64,000 bases of DNA from AP-15 sp963755435 (lineage in GTDB: Bacteria; Pseudomonadota; Alphaproteobacteria; ATCC43930; CGMCC-115725): assembly GCA_963755435.1 (NCBI GenBank), contig CAVWJX010000007.1:62001-126000 (forward strand), in the 5' to 3' direction. How positions within the stretch are numbered: the stretch's first letter is position 1; every line of letters begins with the position of its first letter. Of the stretch, positions 16,175 through 25,487 are shown in pieces. The position numbers and the translations under genes were made by a program. The notes under the pieces were generated by a model. That model searched no databases. It worked only from the letters and a program-made list of their open reading frames with translations, and had not been told where the DNA came from.

Positions 16175-19100
16175 TCAGGCGGCATGCACCTCGCGTGGCT
16201 CAGCCTCGGCCGTGCTCTCAGGACGAGTGGGTTCGCTAATCCGGAACCACGCGACATACAGGGCGGGCAGGAAGATCAGGGTCAGCACCGTCGCCACAGC
16301 CAGCCCGCCGATGATCGCGAACGCCATCGGGCCCCAGAAGACTGTCGGTGCGATCGGGATCATGCCGAGGGTGGCGGCGGATGCGGTGAGCAGGATTGGG
16401 CGGGTCCGGTGAATGGCCGCCGTGACGACAGCGTCCCATGGATGGAGGCCCGCCGCCCTCTCGCGCTCGATCTGGTCGATCAGGATGACCGAGTTGCGGG
16501 CGATCATGCCGGTCAGCGCCAGCACGCCGAGGATCGCGACGAAACCGAGCGGGGCCTGCGCCAACAGCAAGGCCGCGACGACGCCGATCATGCCGAGCGG
16601 CGCCACGCTGAGCACCAGCACGACGCGCTGGAAGCTTTGTAAATAGAACATCAGGATGGTCAGCACCAGCAGCAGCATGGCCGGTACGACGGCCATCACC
16701 GAAGCCTTGGCCTTGCCGCTCTCCTCCACCGAGCCGCCCGTCTCGATGCGATAGCCGCTCGGCAGCGTCGCCGCCAACTTGTCGATCCCGGGCTGTAGGC
16801 GCTTCACCGCCGTCGCCGGCTGCACCCCAGGCACAACATCGGCTTGCACCGTCAAGGTGGGAACGCGGTTGCGCCGCCATGCGATCGGATATTCCTGGGT
16901 GTAATCGAAGCTGGCGATCTGCCGCAGCGGGACCACCCGCCCGCCCGGCAACGGGATCTGCAGCGAGCGGATCGATTCGAGCGAGGTCCGCTGCGCCCGT
17001 TCGGCACGCGCGACGACGTCGACGAGATAGATGCTGTCGCGGACCTGCGTCACCGTGGTGCCGCTCACAACCGCGTTCAATGCGGCCGCCACGTCCTGTG
17101 AACTGAGGCCGAGCTGCCGCGCCTGGTCCTGGTCGATGCGGATACGCATGACCCGCGCCGGATCGACCCAGTCGAAGTTGACGTTTCGCACGCCTGCCGT
17201 CGCCCCCAGCAAATCGGCGACCTTCAAGGCGATCGCGCGCACCTGCGACAGGTCCGGCCCGATGACGCGATACTTTACCGGCCAACCAACGGGCGGTCCG
17301 AGCTCCAGCGGGTAGACCCGCGCGACCACCTGCGGGAAGCGCGTGGCCAGGGTTTTTTCCAGGCGCGCCCGCACCTCTTCGCGCTGCTTCAATCCCTTGG
17401 TCACGACGACCGCCTGGGCGAAGGCAGGATTGGGGAGCGCCACATCGAGCGGCAGGTAGAAGCGAATGGCGCCCTGGCCGACATAGGTGGAGAAACGCTC
17501 GACATCCGGGTCGGCGGCGAGCAGTCGGTCGACTCCTTCGACAACACTGCGAGTCGCCAGGATCGAGGCGTTGTCCTGCAGCTTCAAATCGACCAGTAGC
17601 TCGGGGCGGTCCGAAGACGGGAAGAACTGCTCCGGCACGAGACGGCTCCCAGCCAGGGCCGCCACGAACAGCGCCGCCGTCACCCCGATGGTGATCCACC
17701 TGGCCCGCATCGCCGCCAACAGGCAGCGCCGGAACAGCTTCATAGCCGCGCCCAGGGTTTCGCCGTGCGGATGCTTGGGCGGGCGCAGCAGCTGCACGCC
17801 GACAACCGGCGCAAAGAGGCCCGAAACCACCCAAGAGGAAAGGAGGGCTAGCGCTACGACGGCGAACAAGGAGAAGGTATATTCACCGGCATCGCTGCGC
17901 GCGAAGCCCACGGGCAGGAAGGCCGCGACGGTGACCAGCGTGCCGGTGAGCCGCGGGTAGGCAGTGGTGTCATAGGCGAAGACCGCCGCTTGCTCCTTAT
18001 TATCGCCGCGCTCCAGGCGGAACACCATGCTTTCGATCGTGATCATGGCATCGTCGACCAGCAGACCGAGGGCGATGATCAGGGCGCCGAGCGAGATGCG
18101 CTGGAGGTCGATGCCGAAGACCTCCATCGCCGCGAATACGGCCGCCAGCACCAGCGGAATCGAGACGACGACGACAGAGCCGGCGCGCAAGCCGAGGCTT
18201 AACACACTCACCGCAAGGACGATGGCAATCGCCTCCCACAGCGCTTCCATGAATTCGTTGATCGAACGGCTGACCACTTCCGGCTGGTTAGCGACCAGGA
18301 TCGGTTCGATGCCGATCGGCAGGTTGGCCCTGATCTCCCGCATGGCCTCTTGGATGTTGTGGCCCAGCGCGAGCACGTCGCCGCCCTTGCGCATCGAAAT
18401 CGCCAAGCCGAGGGCAGGTTTGCCGTTGACGCGAAACATCGGCTCCGGCGGGTCGGCGTCGCCCCGCTGCACCTTGGCGATGTCGGCGAGGCGGATGATC
18501 CGGCCGCCGACCGCGAAGTTGACGGCGAGGATGTCCTTATCGGACTTGAACGCGCCGCTGACCCGCAACCTGATGTCTTCCGCGCCGGTCGTGATCGTGC
18601 CGGACGGGACCACGATGTTCTGCGCCTGCAGCGCCGCCGTCAGCGTGGCGGGGGTGAGACCGTAACCGGCCAGCTTGGCCGGGGAGAACTCGACGTAGAT
18701 GCGTTCGGGCTGGGCGCCTATCAGGTTCACCTTGGCGACATCGGGCACCTGCAGCAGTTTCGAGCGGATATCCTCCACGTAATCGCGCAGCTGGCGATTC
18801 GTGAATCCATCTGCCGTAAAGCCGTAGATGATGCCGTAGGTGTCGCCGAATTCGTCGTCGGCGACAGGACCGATCACCCCCTGCGGCAGCGTCAGCTCGA
18901 TGTCGTGCACCTTCTTGCGCACCTGATACCAGGTATCCGACACCGCCTTCGGCCCGGTCGAGCCCTTCAGGTACACGAAGATCGTCGATTGACCGGCCTC
19001 GGTGAAGCTCTTCAGGTAGTCGAGGTGGGGCGTCTCCTGCAGCTTGCGCTCGATCCGCTCGGTGACCTGAAGCATCGTGTCATGCAGCGTCGCGCCGGGC

Positions 19101-19261
19101 CATTGCGTCTGCACCACCATCGTCTTGATGGTGAACGACGGGTCCTCATCGCGTCCCAGTCGCATGTAGGAGGCGACGCCGAGGACGACCAGCGCCAGCA
19201 TCAGGTAGTAAACGACGGGACGGTGCGCGATCGCCCAGGCGGATAGGTTGAAGCGGTTCAT
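16175..19261 (-). CDS. RND-family efflux transporter, inner-membrane permease
   Basis: 1028 residues, the AcrB/MexB size class. The N-terminus MNRFNLSAWAIAHRPVVYYL leads into the first membrane helix. Two porter blocks alternate with two sets of membrane helices. The proton-relay motif GLLVDDAMITIES lies in helix 4, and the C-terminal repeat ends with VLTLIFLPALYVAWF. It should exchange protons for drugs or other hydrophobic compounds as part of a tripartite pump. Its ATG overlaps the TGA of the adaptor gene by four bases (ATGA), so the two are translationally coupled. No outer-membrane channel gene is in the operon. Confidence 0.92.
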   Translation of the reverse strand: MNRFNLSAWAIAHRPVVYYLMLALVVLGVASYMRLGRDEDPSFTIKTMVVQTQWPGATLHDTMLQVTERIERKLQETPHLDYLKSFTEAGQSTIFVYLKGSTGPKAVSDTWYQVRKKVHDIELTLPQGVIGPVADDEFGDTYGIIYGFTADGFTNRQLRDYVEDIRSKLLQVPDVAKVNLIGAQPERIYVEFSPAKLAGYGLTPATLTAALQAQNIVVPSGTITTGAEDIRLRVSGAFKSDKDILAVNFAVGGRIIRLADIAKVQRGDADPPEPMFRVNGKPALGLAISMRKGGDVLALGHNIQEAMREIRANLPIGIEPILVANQPEVVSRSINEFMEALWEAIAIVLAVSVLSLGLRAGSVVVVSIPLVLAAVFAAMEVFGIDLQRISLGALIIALGLLVDDAMITIESMVFRLERGDNKEQAAVFAYDTTAYPRLTGTLVTVAAFLPVGFARSDAGEYTFSLFAVVALALLSSWVVSGLFAPVVGVQLLRPPKHPHGETLGAAMKLFRRCLLAAMRARWITIGVTAALFVAALAGSRLVPEQFFPSSDRPELLVDLKLQDNASILATRSVVEGVDRLLAADPDVERFSTYVGQGAIRFYLPLDVALPNPAFAQAVVVTKGLKQREEVRARLEKTLATRFPQVVARVYPLELGPPVGWPVKYRVIGPDLSQVRAIALKVADLLGATAGVRNVNFDWVDPARVMRIRIDQDQARQLGLSSQDVAAALNAVVSGTTVTQVRDSIYLVDVVARAERAQRTSLESIRSLQIPLPGGRVVPLRQIASFDYTQEYPIAWRRNRVPTLTVQADVVPGVQPATAVKRLQPGIDKLAATLPSGYRIETGGSVEESGKAKASVMAVVPAMLLLVLTILMFYLQSFQRVVLVLSVAPLGMIGVVAALLLAQAPLGFVAILGVLALTGMIARNSVILIDQIERERAAGLHPWDAVVTAAIHRTRPILLTASAATLGMIPIAPTVFWGPMAFAIIGGLAVATVLTLIFLPALYVAWFRISEPTRPESTAEAEPREVHAA

Positions 19262-20328
19262 TGCGCCGCCCCCAGCAGGCGAACCGTCTGGCCGGGCCGC
19301 AAGGCGTGCACGCCGGCGGTCACCACGAGTTCTCCGCTTTGCAGCCCGTGCGTAACGACGATGCTGGCCGAGTCCTCGCGTTGCACTTGAACGGGCCGCA
19401 GCGAGACCAGGTGACTCTTGGGATCGACCACCCACACGGCGGGCTGATTGTTCGCACTGGTTAGCGTGGTTGCCGGCAGCTCGATGCCGCCCGGTGCCAG
19501 CATGTGCGTCCGCCCGGTTACCGTCGCGCCGAGCCGCATGGCTGCCGGCAGCTCGGTCAGCCCGACCTTGACCCGGTAGCTGCGCGTCACTGGATCCGCC
19601 TGCGGTGCCACCTCGCGCACCCGGCCAACCGTGAGGATGGCCGGATCGTCGCTCAGCGCGACGCTGATCAGCGCGTCGGGAGCCACCCGGCGCATCAGGC
19701 TGCCCGGCACGTCGAACACCGCGTCGGCGCCGTCGTTGTGCGCGACCGTGACAATCATCTGGCCGGCTCGCACCACCTCGCCGGCCTCGGTGCCGGTGGC
19801 GATCACCGCGCCTGGCGCGTCCGCCCGCAATTTCGTGTAGCCGAGCTGGTCTTGAGCGTTGTGCATCACGGCAGTGGTGGCATCGACCTGCGCTTTGGCG
19901 CTGAGATACGTCTTCTCAGCGGCATCGAACTGGACCCGGGTGGACCAGCCCTGGCCCAGCAGCGTCGTTGTACGCTGCAAATTATTGGCGGCTTCGTGGA
20001 GAGCTGCCTCCGCGGCGGCATGCTCGGCCTGCGCGGCGCGCAGGCCGTCCTGCTGCGGCAGCGGGTCGAGTTCGGCGACAAGGTCGCCTGGTTTGACGAC
20101 CTGTCCTACATCGACGCGCCGCGCGATTACCCTGCCGTCGATGCGGAAGGCGAGGCTCTCCTCGGTACGCGCCCGGATGTGGCCGGTCAGCGACACGGGT
20201 TCCCCTGCGGCGTGCGGGGTGGCGACAACGGTGCGAACGGGCCGGATCTCCGGCGGAGAGGGCACCGATCCGGTGCCGAACCCGAACAGGGTCAAACCCA
20301 ACCAGGCAAGGGCAGCAGCGGACTTCAT
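19258..20328 (-). CDS. RND efflux periplasmic adaptor (membrane fusion protein)
   Basis: 356 residues. A hydrophobic N-terminal leader (MKSAAALAWLGLTLFGF) has no lipobox Cys. The lipoyl half-motifs GHIRARTEESLAFRIDGRV and GQVVKPGDLVAELD flank a coiled-coil hairpin (about 85-160, rich in Ala/Gln/Glu). Beta-barrel (LGATVTGRTHML) and membrane-proximal domains follow. It bridges the inner-membrane pump and an outer-membrane channel. It is first in a two-gene operon and is transcribed away from the TetR remnant at 20371. Confidence 0.9.
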   Translation of the reverse strand: MKSAAALAWLGLTLFGFGTGSVPSPPEIRPVRTVVATPHAAGEPVSLTGHIRARTEESLAFRIDGRVIARRVDVGQVVKPGDLVAELDPLPQQDGLRAAQAEHAAAEAALHEAANNLQRTTTLLGQGWSTRVQFDAAEKTYLSAKAQVDATTAVMHNAQDQLGYTKLRADAPGAVIATGTEAGEVVRAGQMIVTVAHNDGADAVFDVPGSLMRRVAPDALISVALSDDPAILTVGRVREVAPQADPVTRSYRVKVGLTELPAAMRLGATVTGRTHMLAPGGIELPATTLTSANNQPAVWVVDPKSHLVSLRPVQVQREDSASIVVTHGLQSGELVVTAGVHALRPGQTVRLLGAAQ

Positions 20329-20370
20329 GGAGGACCTCGTGCTCTAGGGCCCGACTCGATGGGCGGCTGA

Positions 20371-20484
20371 CAGTCGGGACACATCGGGCTCAGCCGGGTC
20401 ACGCTCGATCAGATCGCACGCGCTGCCGGGGTGACCCGCGGCGCTGTCTACTGGCATTTTCGCGATAAGTTGGAGATCCTCTGA
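20371..20484 (+). pseudogene. TetR/AcrR-type repressor remnant (helix-turn-helix only)
   Basis: The frame reads LSRVTLDQIARAAGVTRG then AVYWHFRDKLEIL and a TGA at 20482-20484. This is the textbook TetR recognition helix-turn-helix with its YWHF signature. The first helix has no start codon, and the whole ligand-binding domain is missing. It is divergent from the RND operon 43 bases away, exactly where acrR-like repressors sit, so the pump has probably lost its local repressor. Confidence 0.75.
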
Positions 20485-20749
20485 AAGCCCTTTTTTACAA
20501 TTGCCAGAGCCATACCAAAAACCCTATCGGTCTCTGAATGGCGGCGCTTTGATTCACATCAATCTTCACCAAGCCGGCTGATGCATACGACGTGAGTCCC
20601 GTCAGCAGCTGCGGCTGGGCGGCTGCGCACCGCCGGCACTTTGTCGGCCGCATCTTCATCGACACCGGCGATGCGTCAGTCTTCGTCACAGAACGCGAGT
20701 AATCTCTTAAACATTCGGCTATCCGGTTGAGACTACGGAGGGAAACCGC

Positions 20750-21060
20750 ATGATCAATAAGAAACCAACCTTGGTTCGTTCCTGGAAGGAGCGAGCACGT
20801 AACCCAAGCTTGATTGCTCTGCTGGTCCCCCAGGTCTTTCTGCTCTTCGTCGCCTTGCCGTTGGACGCGACCGGCGTACCGATCGCCGAGCCAGTCGCTT
20901 GGTCGTTACTCGTCTTGTCGTTACTCGTCTTTATGCTGACCGTGGTTTTGGCGTGCTCTCGCGCCGGAGCGTCGCAATCGTGATCTTCGTGGTCGGCTTG
21001 CGGCTAGCGTGGCGAGCTTTGCCCTCGCGGGGAACGGGCGCCGATTACCGTGACCGCGCT
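20750..21060 (+). pseudogene. frameshifted small membrane protein
   Basis: The first frame (20750-20983) begins MINKKPTLVRSWKERARNPS and has two hydrophobic segments (LIALLVPQVFLLFVALPL, SLLVLSLLVFMLTVV), then degenerates to a stop. The next frame continues naturally from about 20955 as GVLSRRSVAIVIFVVGLRLA, a third hydrophobic segment. One missing base would restore continuity. An ACGGAGGGAAACC sequence precedes the ATG. Function unknown. Confidence 0.4.
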
Positions 21061-21089
21061 CAACGACGGTGGGCTGATGCTAGTGTTTT

Positions 21090-21300
21090 CGGCAACGCGC
21101 CGGAGCGGCGCCCGGTAATGGCGCAGCAGGTGAACGGACAGAACGGTCGTCAGGCTGTCGAGAGAGAGCTGGTTGCCCTCCGCGCCGTTCAGGAACTCGT
21201 TCTCGTAGAGATCGGTGAGGCTGCGCACATTTGCCGTTTTACGACCCAGCTTCCTTTGTCGATTGTGCGAAATCGTGCCAAAATCGGCGACTTCGGCAGG
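21090..21300 (-). pseudogene. fragment resembling the effector domain of an AraC-family regulator
   Basis: The minus strand reads VRSLTDLYENEFLNGAEGNQ followed by LSLDSLTTVLSVHLLRHY. This matches my memory of the segment preceding the DNA-binding domain in AraC-type regulators (LxxLFENEFLxG...DSLTTALAVHLLRHY). No helix-turn-helix follows; the frame loses sense after about 21090. It is a relic rather than a gene. Confidence 0.4.
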
Positions 21301-21327
21301 ACTTCCCTTCTAAGGCATTGAAATTAT

Positions 21328-21401
21328 TGGAGCGGGTGAAGGGAATCGAACCCTCGTCGTAAGCTTGGGAAGCTTCTGCTCTGCCATTGAGCTACACCCG
21401 C
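21328..21401 (-). tRNA. tRNA-Gly (anticodon CCC)
   Basis: On the minus strand the acceptor stem GCGGGTG pairs with CACCCGC. The D arm contains TAGCTCAATGGCAGAGC, the anticodon loop is TTCCCAA (anticodon CCC), and the T arm contains GAGGGTTCGATTCCCTT. Discriminator T and an encoded CCA (21330-21328) follow. It closely resembles E. coli glyU. Confidence 0.95.
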
Positions 21402-21486
21402 CGCGCCGACAATGATAGGCAATCGGCGGCAGCCTTCAAGCCGCTTTCGCGATCAGGCTGTTGTCGCGATCAGTCGCCTCTGGGCT

Positions 21487-21957
21487 TCAGGCGCCGGTTG
21501 CCGGCGGCTCGCACGGCACCGTGCCCATATTCGCCGGCAGACAGACTTCGAGGATCTCGACATCGTCCGAGGTGCGGATTTCGTTGTGCGGCAGGCCGCC
21601 GGGGATAAAGCAGGAATCCCCAGCTTCGAGCCGGCATTGCGTGCCGTCGGCGAATTCGAGCTCGACGAAGCCCTTGAGCGCATAAACGAACTGGCCCTCG
21701 CAGACGTGGTAGTGCCAGCCGGTCGGCTCGGTCATGCCGGTGACCGCCGACATCACCTGCGCCCGCATCCAGCCCTCGCTTGCCGCGGTGACGCCGAGAT
21801 CGCGGTACTTGAAAAAGCTGCGCCGGCCTTCGGTATAGTCCGGCTGCTTGGCGCTGGTCACCGCCACCTTCATCCGCGCCTCGGGCATCCTCGGCTCGGG
21901 CGTCTTCGGCTGGGCCTGGGCCGCCGGTTTGGTCAATGTCGCCGCTGCACTCGCCAT
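21487..21957 (-). CDS. cupin-domain protein
   Basis: 156 residues from the ATG at 21957, which follows GGGAGGATACAAA. A low-complexity N-terminal tail precedes a single cupin barrel: motif 1 TGWHYHVCEGQFVYAL (metal-binding HxH and Glu) and motif 2 GDSCFIPGGLPHNEI (His). The fold suits a small metal-dependent dioxygenase, isomerase or sensor. It is divergent from the dienelactone hydrolase gene with a 91-bp shared promoter region. A longer frame reaching 22134 overlaps that gene and was rejected. Confidence 0.85.
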   Translation of the reverse strand: MASAAATLTKPAAQAQPKTPEPRMPEARMKVAVTSAKQPDYTEGRRSFFKYRDLGVTAASEGWMRAQVMSAVTGMTEPTGWHYHVCEGQFVYALKGFVELEFADGTQCRLEAGDSCFIPGGLPHNEIRTSDDVEILEVCLPANMGTVPCEPPATGA

Positions 21958-22048
21958 TTTGTATCCTCCCGCTGGAACCGCGCTGATCATAGCAGCGCTT
22001 GGCCGTGCGGTGCTATCCTCGCCGCTCAGACTTGAGAGGAGGATCGCG

Positions 22049-22825
22049 ATGGCGAACATACCCGGTGCGGTGACCGAGCCCAGCCGCGTGCGCGGCGAAA
22101 ACCTCGAGCTGAAAAGCGGCGGCGACACGATCACCGGCTATCTGGCGCGCCCGAGCCAGCCCGGGAACTATCCCGGCATCGTCGTGATCCACGAAGCCTT
22201 CGGCCTGGTCGAGCACATCCGCGACATCGCCCGGCGCTTTGCCAATATTGGCTACAACGCGCTGGCGCCCGATCTCTATGCCCGTGCCGGCGGGCCGTCC
22301 GACCCCGGCAACATGGCGAGCGTCATGCCGGTCATGTTCGGCAAGTCGGATCAGGAGGCAGTGCAGGATCTCGAAGCCGCCGCCGCCCATCTGCGGGCCT
22401 TGCCAGGCGCCAGCGGCAAGATCGGCGCGATCGGCTTCTGCTCGGGCGGACGCCAGACCCTGCTCTTTGCCTGCAGCAGCGACAAAGTCGATGCCGCGGT
22501 CGATTGCTGGGGCGGCTTCATCCATCGCGCCACCCCCGACGCCGAGACGACGCCGTCGCGGCCGACGCCGATCCTCGACTTGATCGACCGGTTGCGCTGC
22601 CCGCTCTTCGCGGTGTTCGGCGAGGAGGATCAGAACCCTTCGGTCGAACATTCCGAAGAACTCGCCAAGCGCGCCCGCGCTGCCGGCAAGGACGTCACGG
22701 TCAAGGTCTATCAAAACGCCGGCCACGCCTTCCTCGCCGATTACCGGCCGAGCTATCGCGAAGGTCCGGCCGCCGAATTGTGGCGCGACGCCACCGCCTT
22801 TTTCGACAAGCGCCTGAAATCCTAG
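22049..22825 (+). CDS. dienelactone hydrolase family protein
   Basis: 258 residues from the ATG at 22049, preceded by GAGAGGAGGATCG. It has the family's alpha/beta fold with the early VVIHEAFGL motif, the Cys nucleophile in GAIGFCSGGRQ, an acid in FGEEDQNPS and the histidine in NAGHAFLAD. Authentic dienelactone hydrolases open the lactone in the modified ortho-cleavage pathway of chlorocatechols; many relatives have other substrates. It lies divergent to the cupin gene and at the left edge of the catabolic block. Confidence 0.88.
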   Translation: MANIPGAVTEPSRVRGENLELKSGGDTITGYLARPSQPGNYPGIVVIHEAFGLVEHIRDIARRFANIGYNALAPDLYARAGGPSDPGNMASVMPVMFGKSDQEAVQDLEAAAAHLRALPGASGKIGAIGFCSGGRQTLLFACSSDKVDAAVDCWGGFIHRATPDAETTPSRPTPILDLIDRLRCPLFAVFGEEDQNPSVEHSEELAKRARAAGKDVTVKVYQNAGHAFLADYRPSYREGPAAELWRDATAFFDKRLKS

Positions 22826-22902
22826 AGCCGCGGCGCTGGCGGGGCGCCGCACGCTCGGCGGCCGGCGCCGATGGCCTACCCCGGCCGCGCGGCCGGCTGC
22901 GG

Positions 22903-24120
22903 CTAGCGCAGGCGCGGGCCCGGGTCGATCCCGAGATAGACCCGGCCGCCGATCGGATACCATTCGGGCGCGATCGTGACCGTCTGGCCGACGACGTGCA
23001 GGTCCCGCCAGCACTCGGCGAGGCGGCTTTCGCGCTTGAAGGACGTGCTGCCGCCGTGCCGGTACACCAGATCCATCGCCTGGCGCGCGCTGTCGGCGGC
23101 GTAGACCGAGGCCAGCCGGCAGCGGGCGCGCTGTTCGAGGGTGGTGTCGTGGCCGGACGCGACGGTGTTCCATAGCTCAGTGATCATCGCGGTGCGGTAG
23201 GCACGGCCCGCGTTCAGGATCGCATCGGCCCGGCCGACGGCGTCCTGGACCTGCGGGTTGTCGCACAACAAGCCGGTGCGCCCGCGCGGCGTCTTGCCGC
23301 CGGCGAGGTCGATCAGCGCGTCGATGCCGGCGCGGGCGATGCCGGTGATGACCGCGCTGTGGTGCGGCCCGACCCAGCACTGGGTCGGCAGCGCATAGGT
23401 GACCCCCGGCCAGCGCTCCCACTGGTTGTCGAGCGGGATGCCGGCATGGGGCATCGTGCGCCGCTCGGGCAGAAATACGTCCTCGACCGTCCAATCGAAG
23501 CTGCCGGTGCCGCGTAGCCCGGCCACGTCCCAGCTGCCGGGGACGATCTCGGCTTCGGTGCGGGCAAAGACCCCGCGCCAGTAGAGCGGCCGGCCTTCGG
23601 GGCCGAGCCGCGGCCGGCCGTCGTCAAGGATCTGGAAGCTCCCGAGCATCCAGCTGCTCTCCTGCGAGCCGCTGCCAAACTGCCACCGCCCGCTGACCCG
23701 GTAGCCACCGGCGACCGGGACCCCTTGCCCGCCGCCCTGCACCGCGGTGCCGGCGATCGTTGCCGGCCCGTCCCCATGGACCTCGCTCACCCCCTCGTCC
23801 GGCAGGCCAAGGGTCACCAGCTGGCCGATGCTGTTGTTGGCGAGATTCCAGCCCACCGAGCCCGCGCCCTCGGCCAACAGCTCGACGACGCGCAGATAGG
23901 TGAGCGGGTCGACCTCGAGGCCGCCGAGCGCGCGCGGGATCACCATCCGGTAACAGCCGGCCGAGCGCAGCTCTTCAACGAGGGCCGGCGGCAGCCGCTG
24001 CTCGCGCTCGATCTCGTCGCGATAGCGGCGGATCACCGGCTGCAATGCGGCCGCCGCCCGGACCACGGGTTGCGCGTCGATGTCTGCCGGAAGGCAAGTC
24101 GCCTCGGCTATCGTATCCAT
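22903..24120 (-). CDS. acyl-CoA dehydrogenase-fold flavin monooxygenase (HsaA/DszC-like)
   Basis: 405 residues. An N-terminal helical domain (PVIRRYRDEIEREQRLPPAL) and LLAEGAGSVGWNLANN lead to a middle beta domain (GYRVSGRWQFGSGSQESSW) and a C-terminal helical bundle. Glu/Arg residues used by true acyl-CoA dehydrogenases are not evident. The GSVGW and SGRWQFGSG pattern is that of group D two-component monooxygenases, which use FADH2 supplied by a separate reductase. Substrate unknown. GGAG precedes the ATG at 24120. No flavin reductase gene is adjacent. Confidence 0.8.
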   Translation of the reverse strand: MDTIAEATCLPADIDAQPVVRAAAALQPVIRRYRDEIEREQRLPPALVEELRSAGCYRMVIPRALGGLEVDPLTYLRVVELLAEGAGSVGWNLANNSIGQLVTLGLPDEGVSEVHGDGPATIAGTAVQGGGQGVPVAGGYRVSGRWQFGSGSQESSWMLGSFQILDDGRPRLGPEGRPLYWRGVFARTEAEIVPGSWDVAGLRGTGSFDWTVEDVFLPERRTMPHAGIPLDNQWERWPGVTYALPTQCWVGPHHSAVITGIARAGIDALIDLAGGKTPRGRTGLLCDNPQVQDAVGRADAILNAGRAYRTAMITELWNTVASGHDTTLEQRARCRLASVYAADSARQAMDLVYRHGGSTSFKRESRLAECWRDLHVVGQTVTIAPEWYPIGGRVYLGIDPGPRLR

Positions 24121-24464
24121 TGCTCCTCACTCCCGTCATTTCAGCCGCCGGGCCTGGCCGCGCCATGCCGGAGAACCGGGTTCGATCTGAAAAACAGTTG
24201 TAGCAGCGCGCCGGCGATATTGACGAGTGCTTGATTGCGCGACCGCATTTTCAGGCGGAGCCCCTTGGGTTCCGACGTGGGCTGCGGGTGTGATTGCCCC
24301 GAACCGATCGCTCCCCCCGCGGGGTTCACCTTCACCAACCACGGTGGTCGCGCATGAATCTGGTTGCGTCAAGATTGAGACAAATCGGATGATGGGCATG
24401 ACGGGTTACCGACCCGACGAACTGGCCGAGCCTGCCGGCACCCGCCGGGAACGGGAGCAAGAAC
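24121..24464. other. intergenic region between divergent genes
   Basis: 344 bases separating the monooxygenase (minus) from the DUF1906 gene (plus). I see no ORF with coding character and no clear repeat. It presumably holds the two promoters. Confidence 0.4.
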
Positions 24465-25295
24465 GTGAAACTCATAAAGCTGGCGCCGATTTTTACTGCG
24501 CTGATCACGACGGCCTGCCATAGCCCGTCGGGCCTAGCCCCGTCACAGGCAATCGACCTGGCGCCGAACAACGGATCGGGGCACGGGATCGACTTGCCGA
24601 TCGACGCCAGCGATGTGCTGATGGAGTTGCAGCAAAGCCGGATGAATTTCGTTGCCCGCTATTATCGCGAGCCGGAATCGCGTTGGCCCCCGCTTTCGGC
24701 AAGCGAGGCCCGACGGCTGTCGTCGCTCGGCTTGAAGATTGTCGCGGTGTGGGAATCGCACTCCCGAGACCCGGCGCATTTTTCCTATTCCTGGGGGTAC
24801 TCCGACGCGCTGATGGCCGCTCAGCAGGCCCGAGCAATCGGGCAGCCTGCCGGCAGCGCCATCTATTTCGCGGTCGATTTCAATGCGCGCGGCGCGGCGC
24901 TTGACGGGGTTGACCAATACTTTCGTGGCATCGCGGCGGGCTTGGCGGCGGCCGGTGGCGGCAGTGCGCATTATGCGGTCGGCGTCTATGGCTCCGGCGT
25001 TGTTTGCGACGCGATCAAGCGCGCCCAGCTCGCCCGCTACAGCTGGCTGTCGAACTCGTTCGCTTGGGAGGGTTCGAGCAGCTATAACGCCTGGGACATC
25101 ATGCAAGGCGCTCCGTCCGCGCAGCTGTCGTTCAACCAGGATTCCGACGAAGCCAGGAACGACTACGGTGCTTTCCGGATCGCTGGCGGTGCGCCCGCCT
25201 TTTCCTCCGACCCCGCTGGGCTCGGCGTTGCCGCAGCGCCTCAAGACCTGCCAGGCGGGCAACCCATGATCTTTTCGGCGGCAACTCCGCGCTGA
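24465..25295 (+). CDS. DUF1906 (glycoside-hydrolase-like) exported protein
   Basis: 276 residues from a GTG preceded by GGGAGCAA. The leader MKLIKLAPIFTALITTAC resembles a lipoprotein signal but has Thr at -3, so lipidation is uncertain. The body matches the DUF1906/Rv2525c-like TIM-barrel family: GHGIDLPIDASDVL, MNFVARYYREPE, SSLGLKIVAVWES, AIYFAVDFNARG, YAVGVYGSG, SYNAWDIMQ. Such proteins are thought to act on the cell envelope, but no activity is established for this subtype. It is alone on the plus strand upstream of the LLM oxidoreductase. Confidence 0.82.
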   Translation: MKLIKLAPIFTALITTACHSPSGLAPSQAIDLAPNNGSGHGIDLPIDASDVLMELQQSRMNFVARYYREPESRWPPLSASEARRLSSLGLKIVAVWESHSRDPAHFSYSWGYSDALMAAQQARAIGQPAGSAIYFAVDFNARGAALDGVDQYFRGIAAGLAAAGGGSAHYAVGVYGSGVVCDAIKRAQLARYSWLSNSFAWEGSSSYNAWDIMQGAPSAQLSFNQDSDEARNDYGAFRIAGGAPAFSSDPAGLGVAAAPQDLPGGQPMIFSAATPR

Positions 25296-25487
25296 GACAC
25301 CGGCGCGGCTGACCTATTGGCCGCCGAGCCGGCAAATTCCCGGCTCTCGAACGGCGCTCGGGCCGCCGCGGTCCGATCGACGGGCTCGCGCTTGCGCCTA
25401 AACCAGGGCGGCCCCGGCCGGAGTTGTCATTCCCGGACGCACGTGGAACACTTGCCGGCAGCGGATCGAGCGCCGGGAGGAACGCCC

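Noticed and set aside
21328..21401. Integration site of a present-day island at tRNA-Gly
   Set aside because: No integrase, no repeat of the tRNA 3' end that I could find, and ordinary genes on the other side.
24465..24530. Definite lipoprotein signal in the DUF1906 protein
   Set aside because: The residue three before the Cys is Thr, not Leu/Val/Ile, so only an export signal can be claimed.
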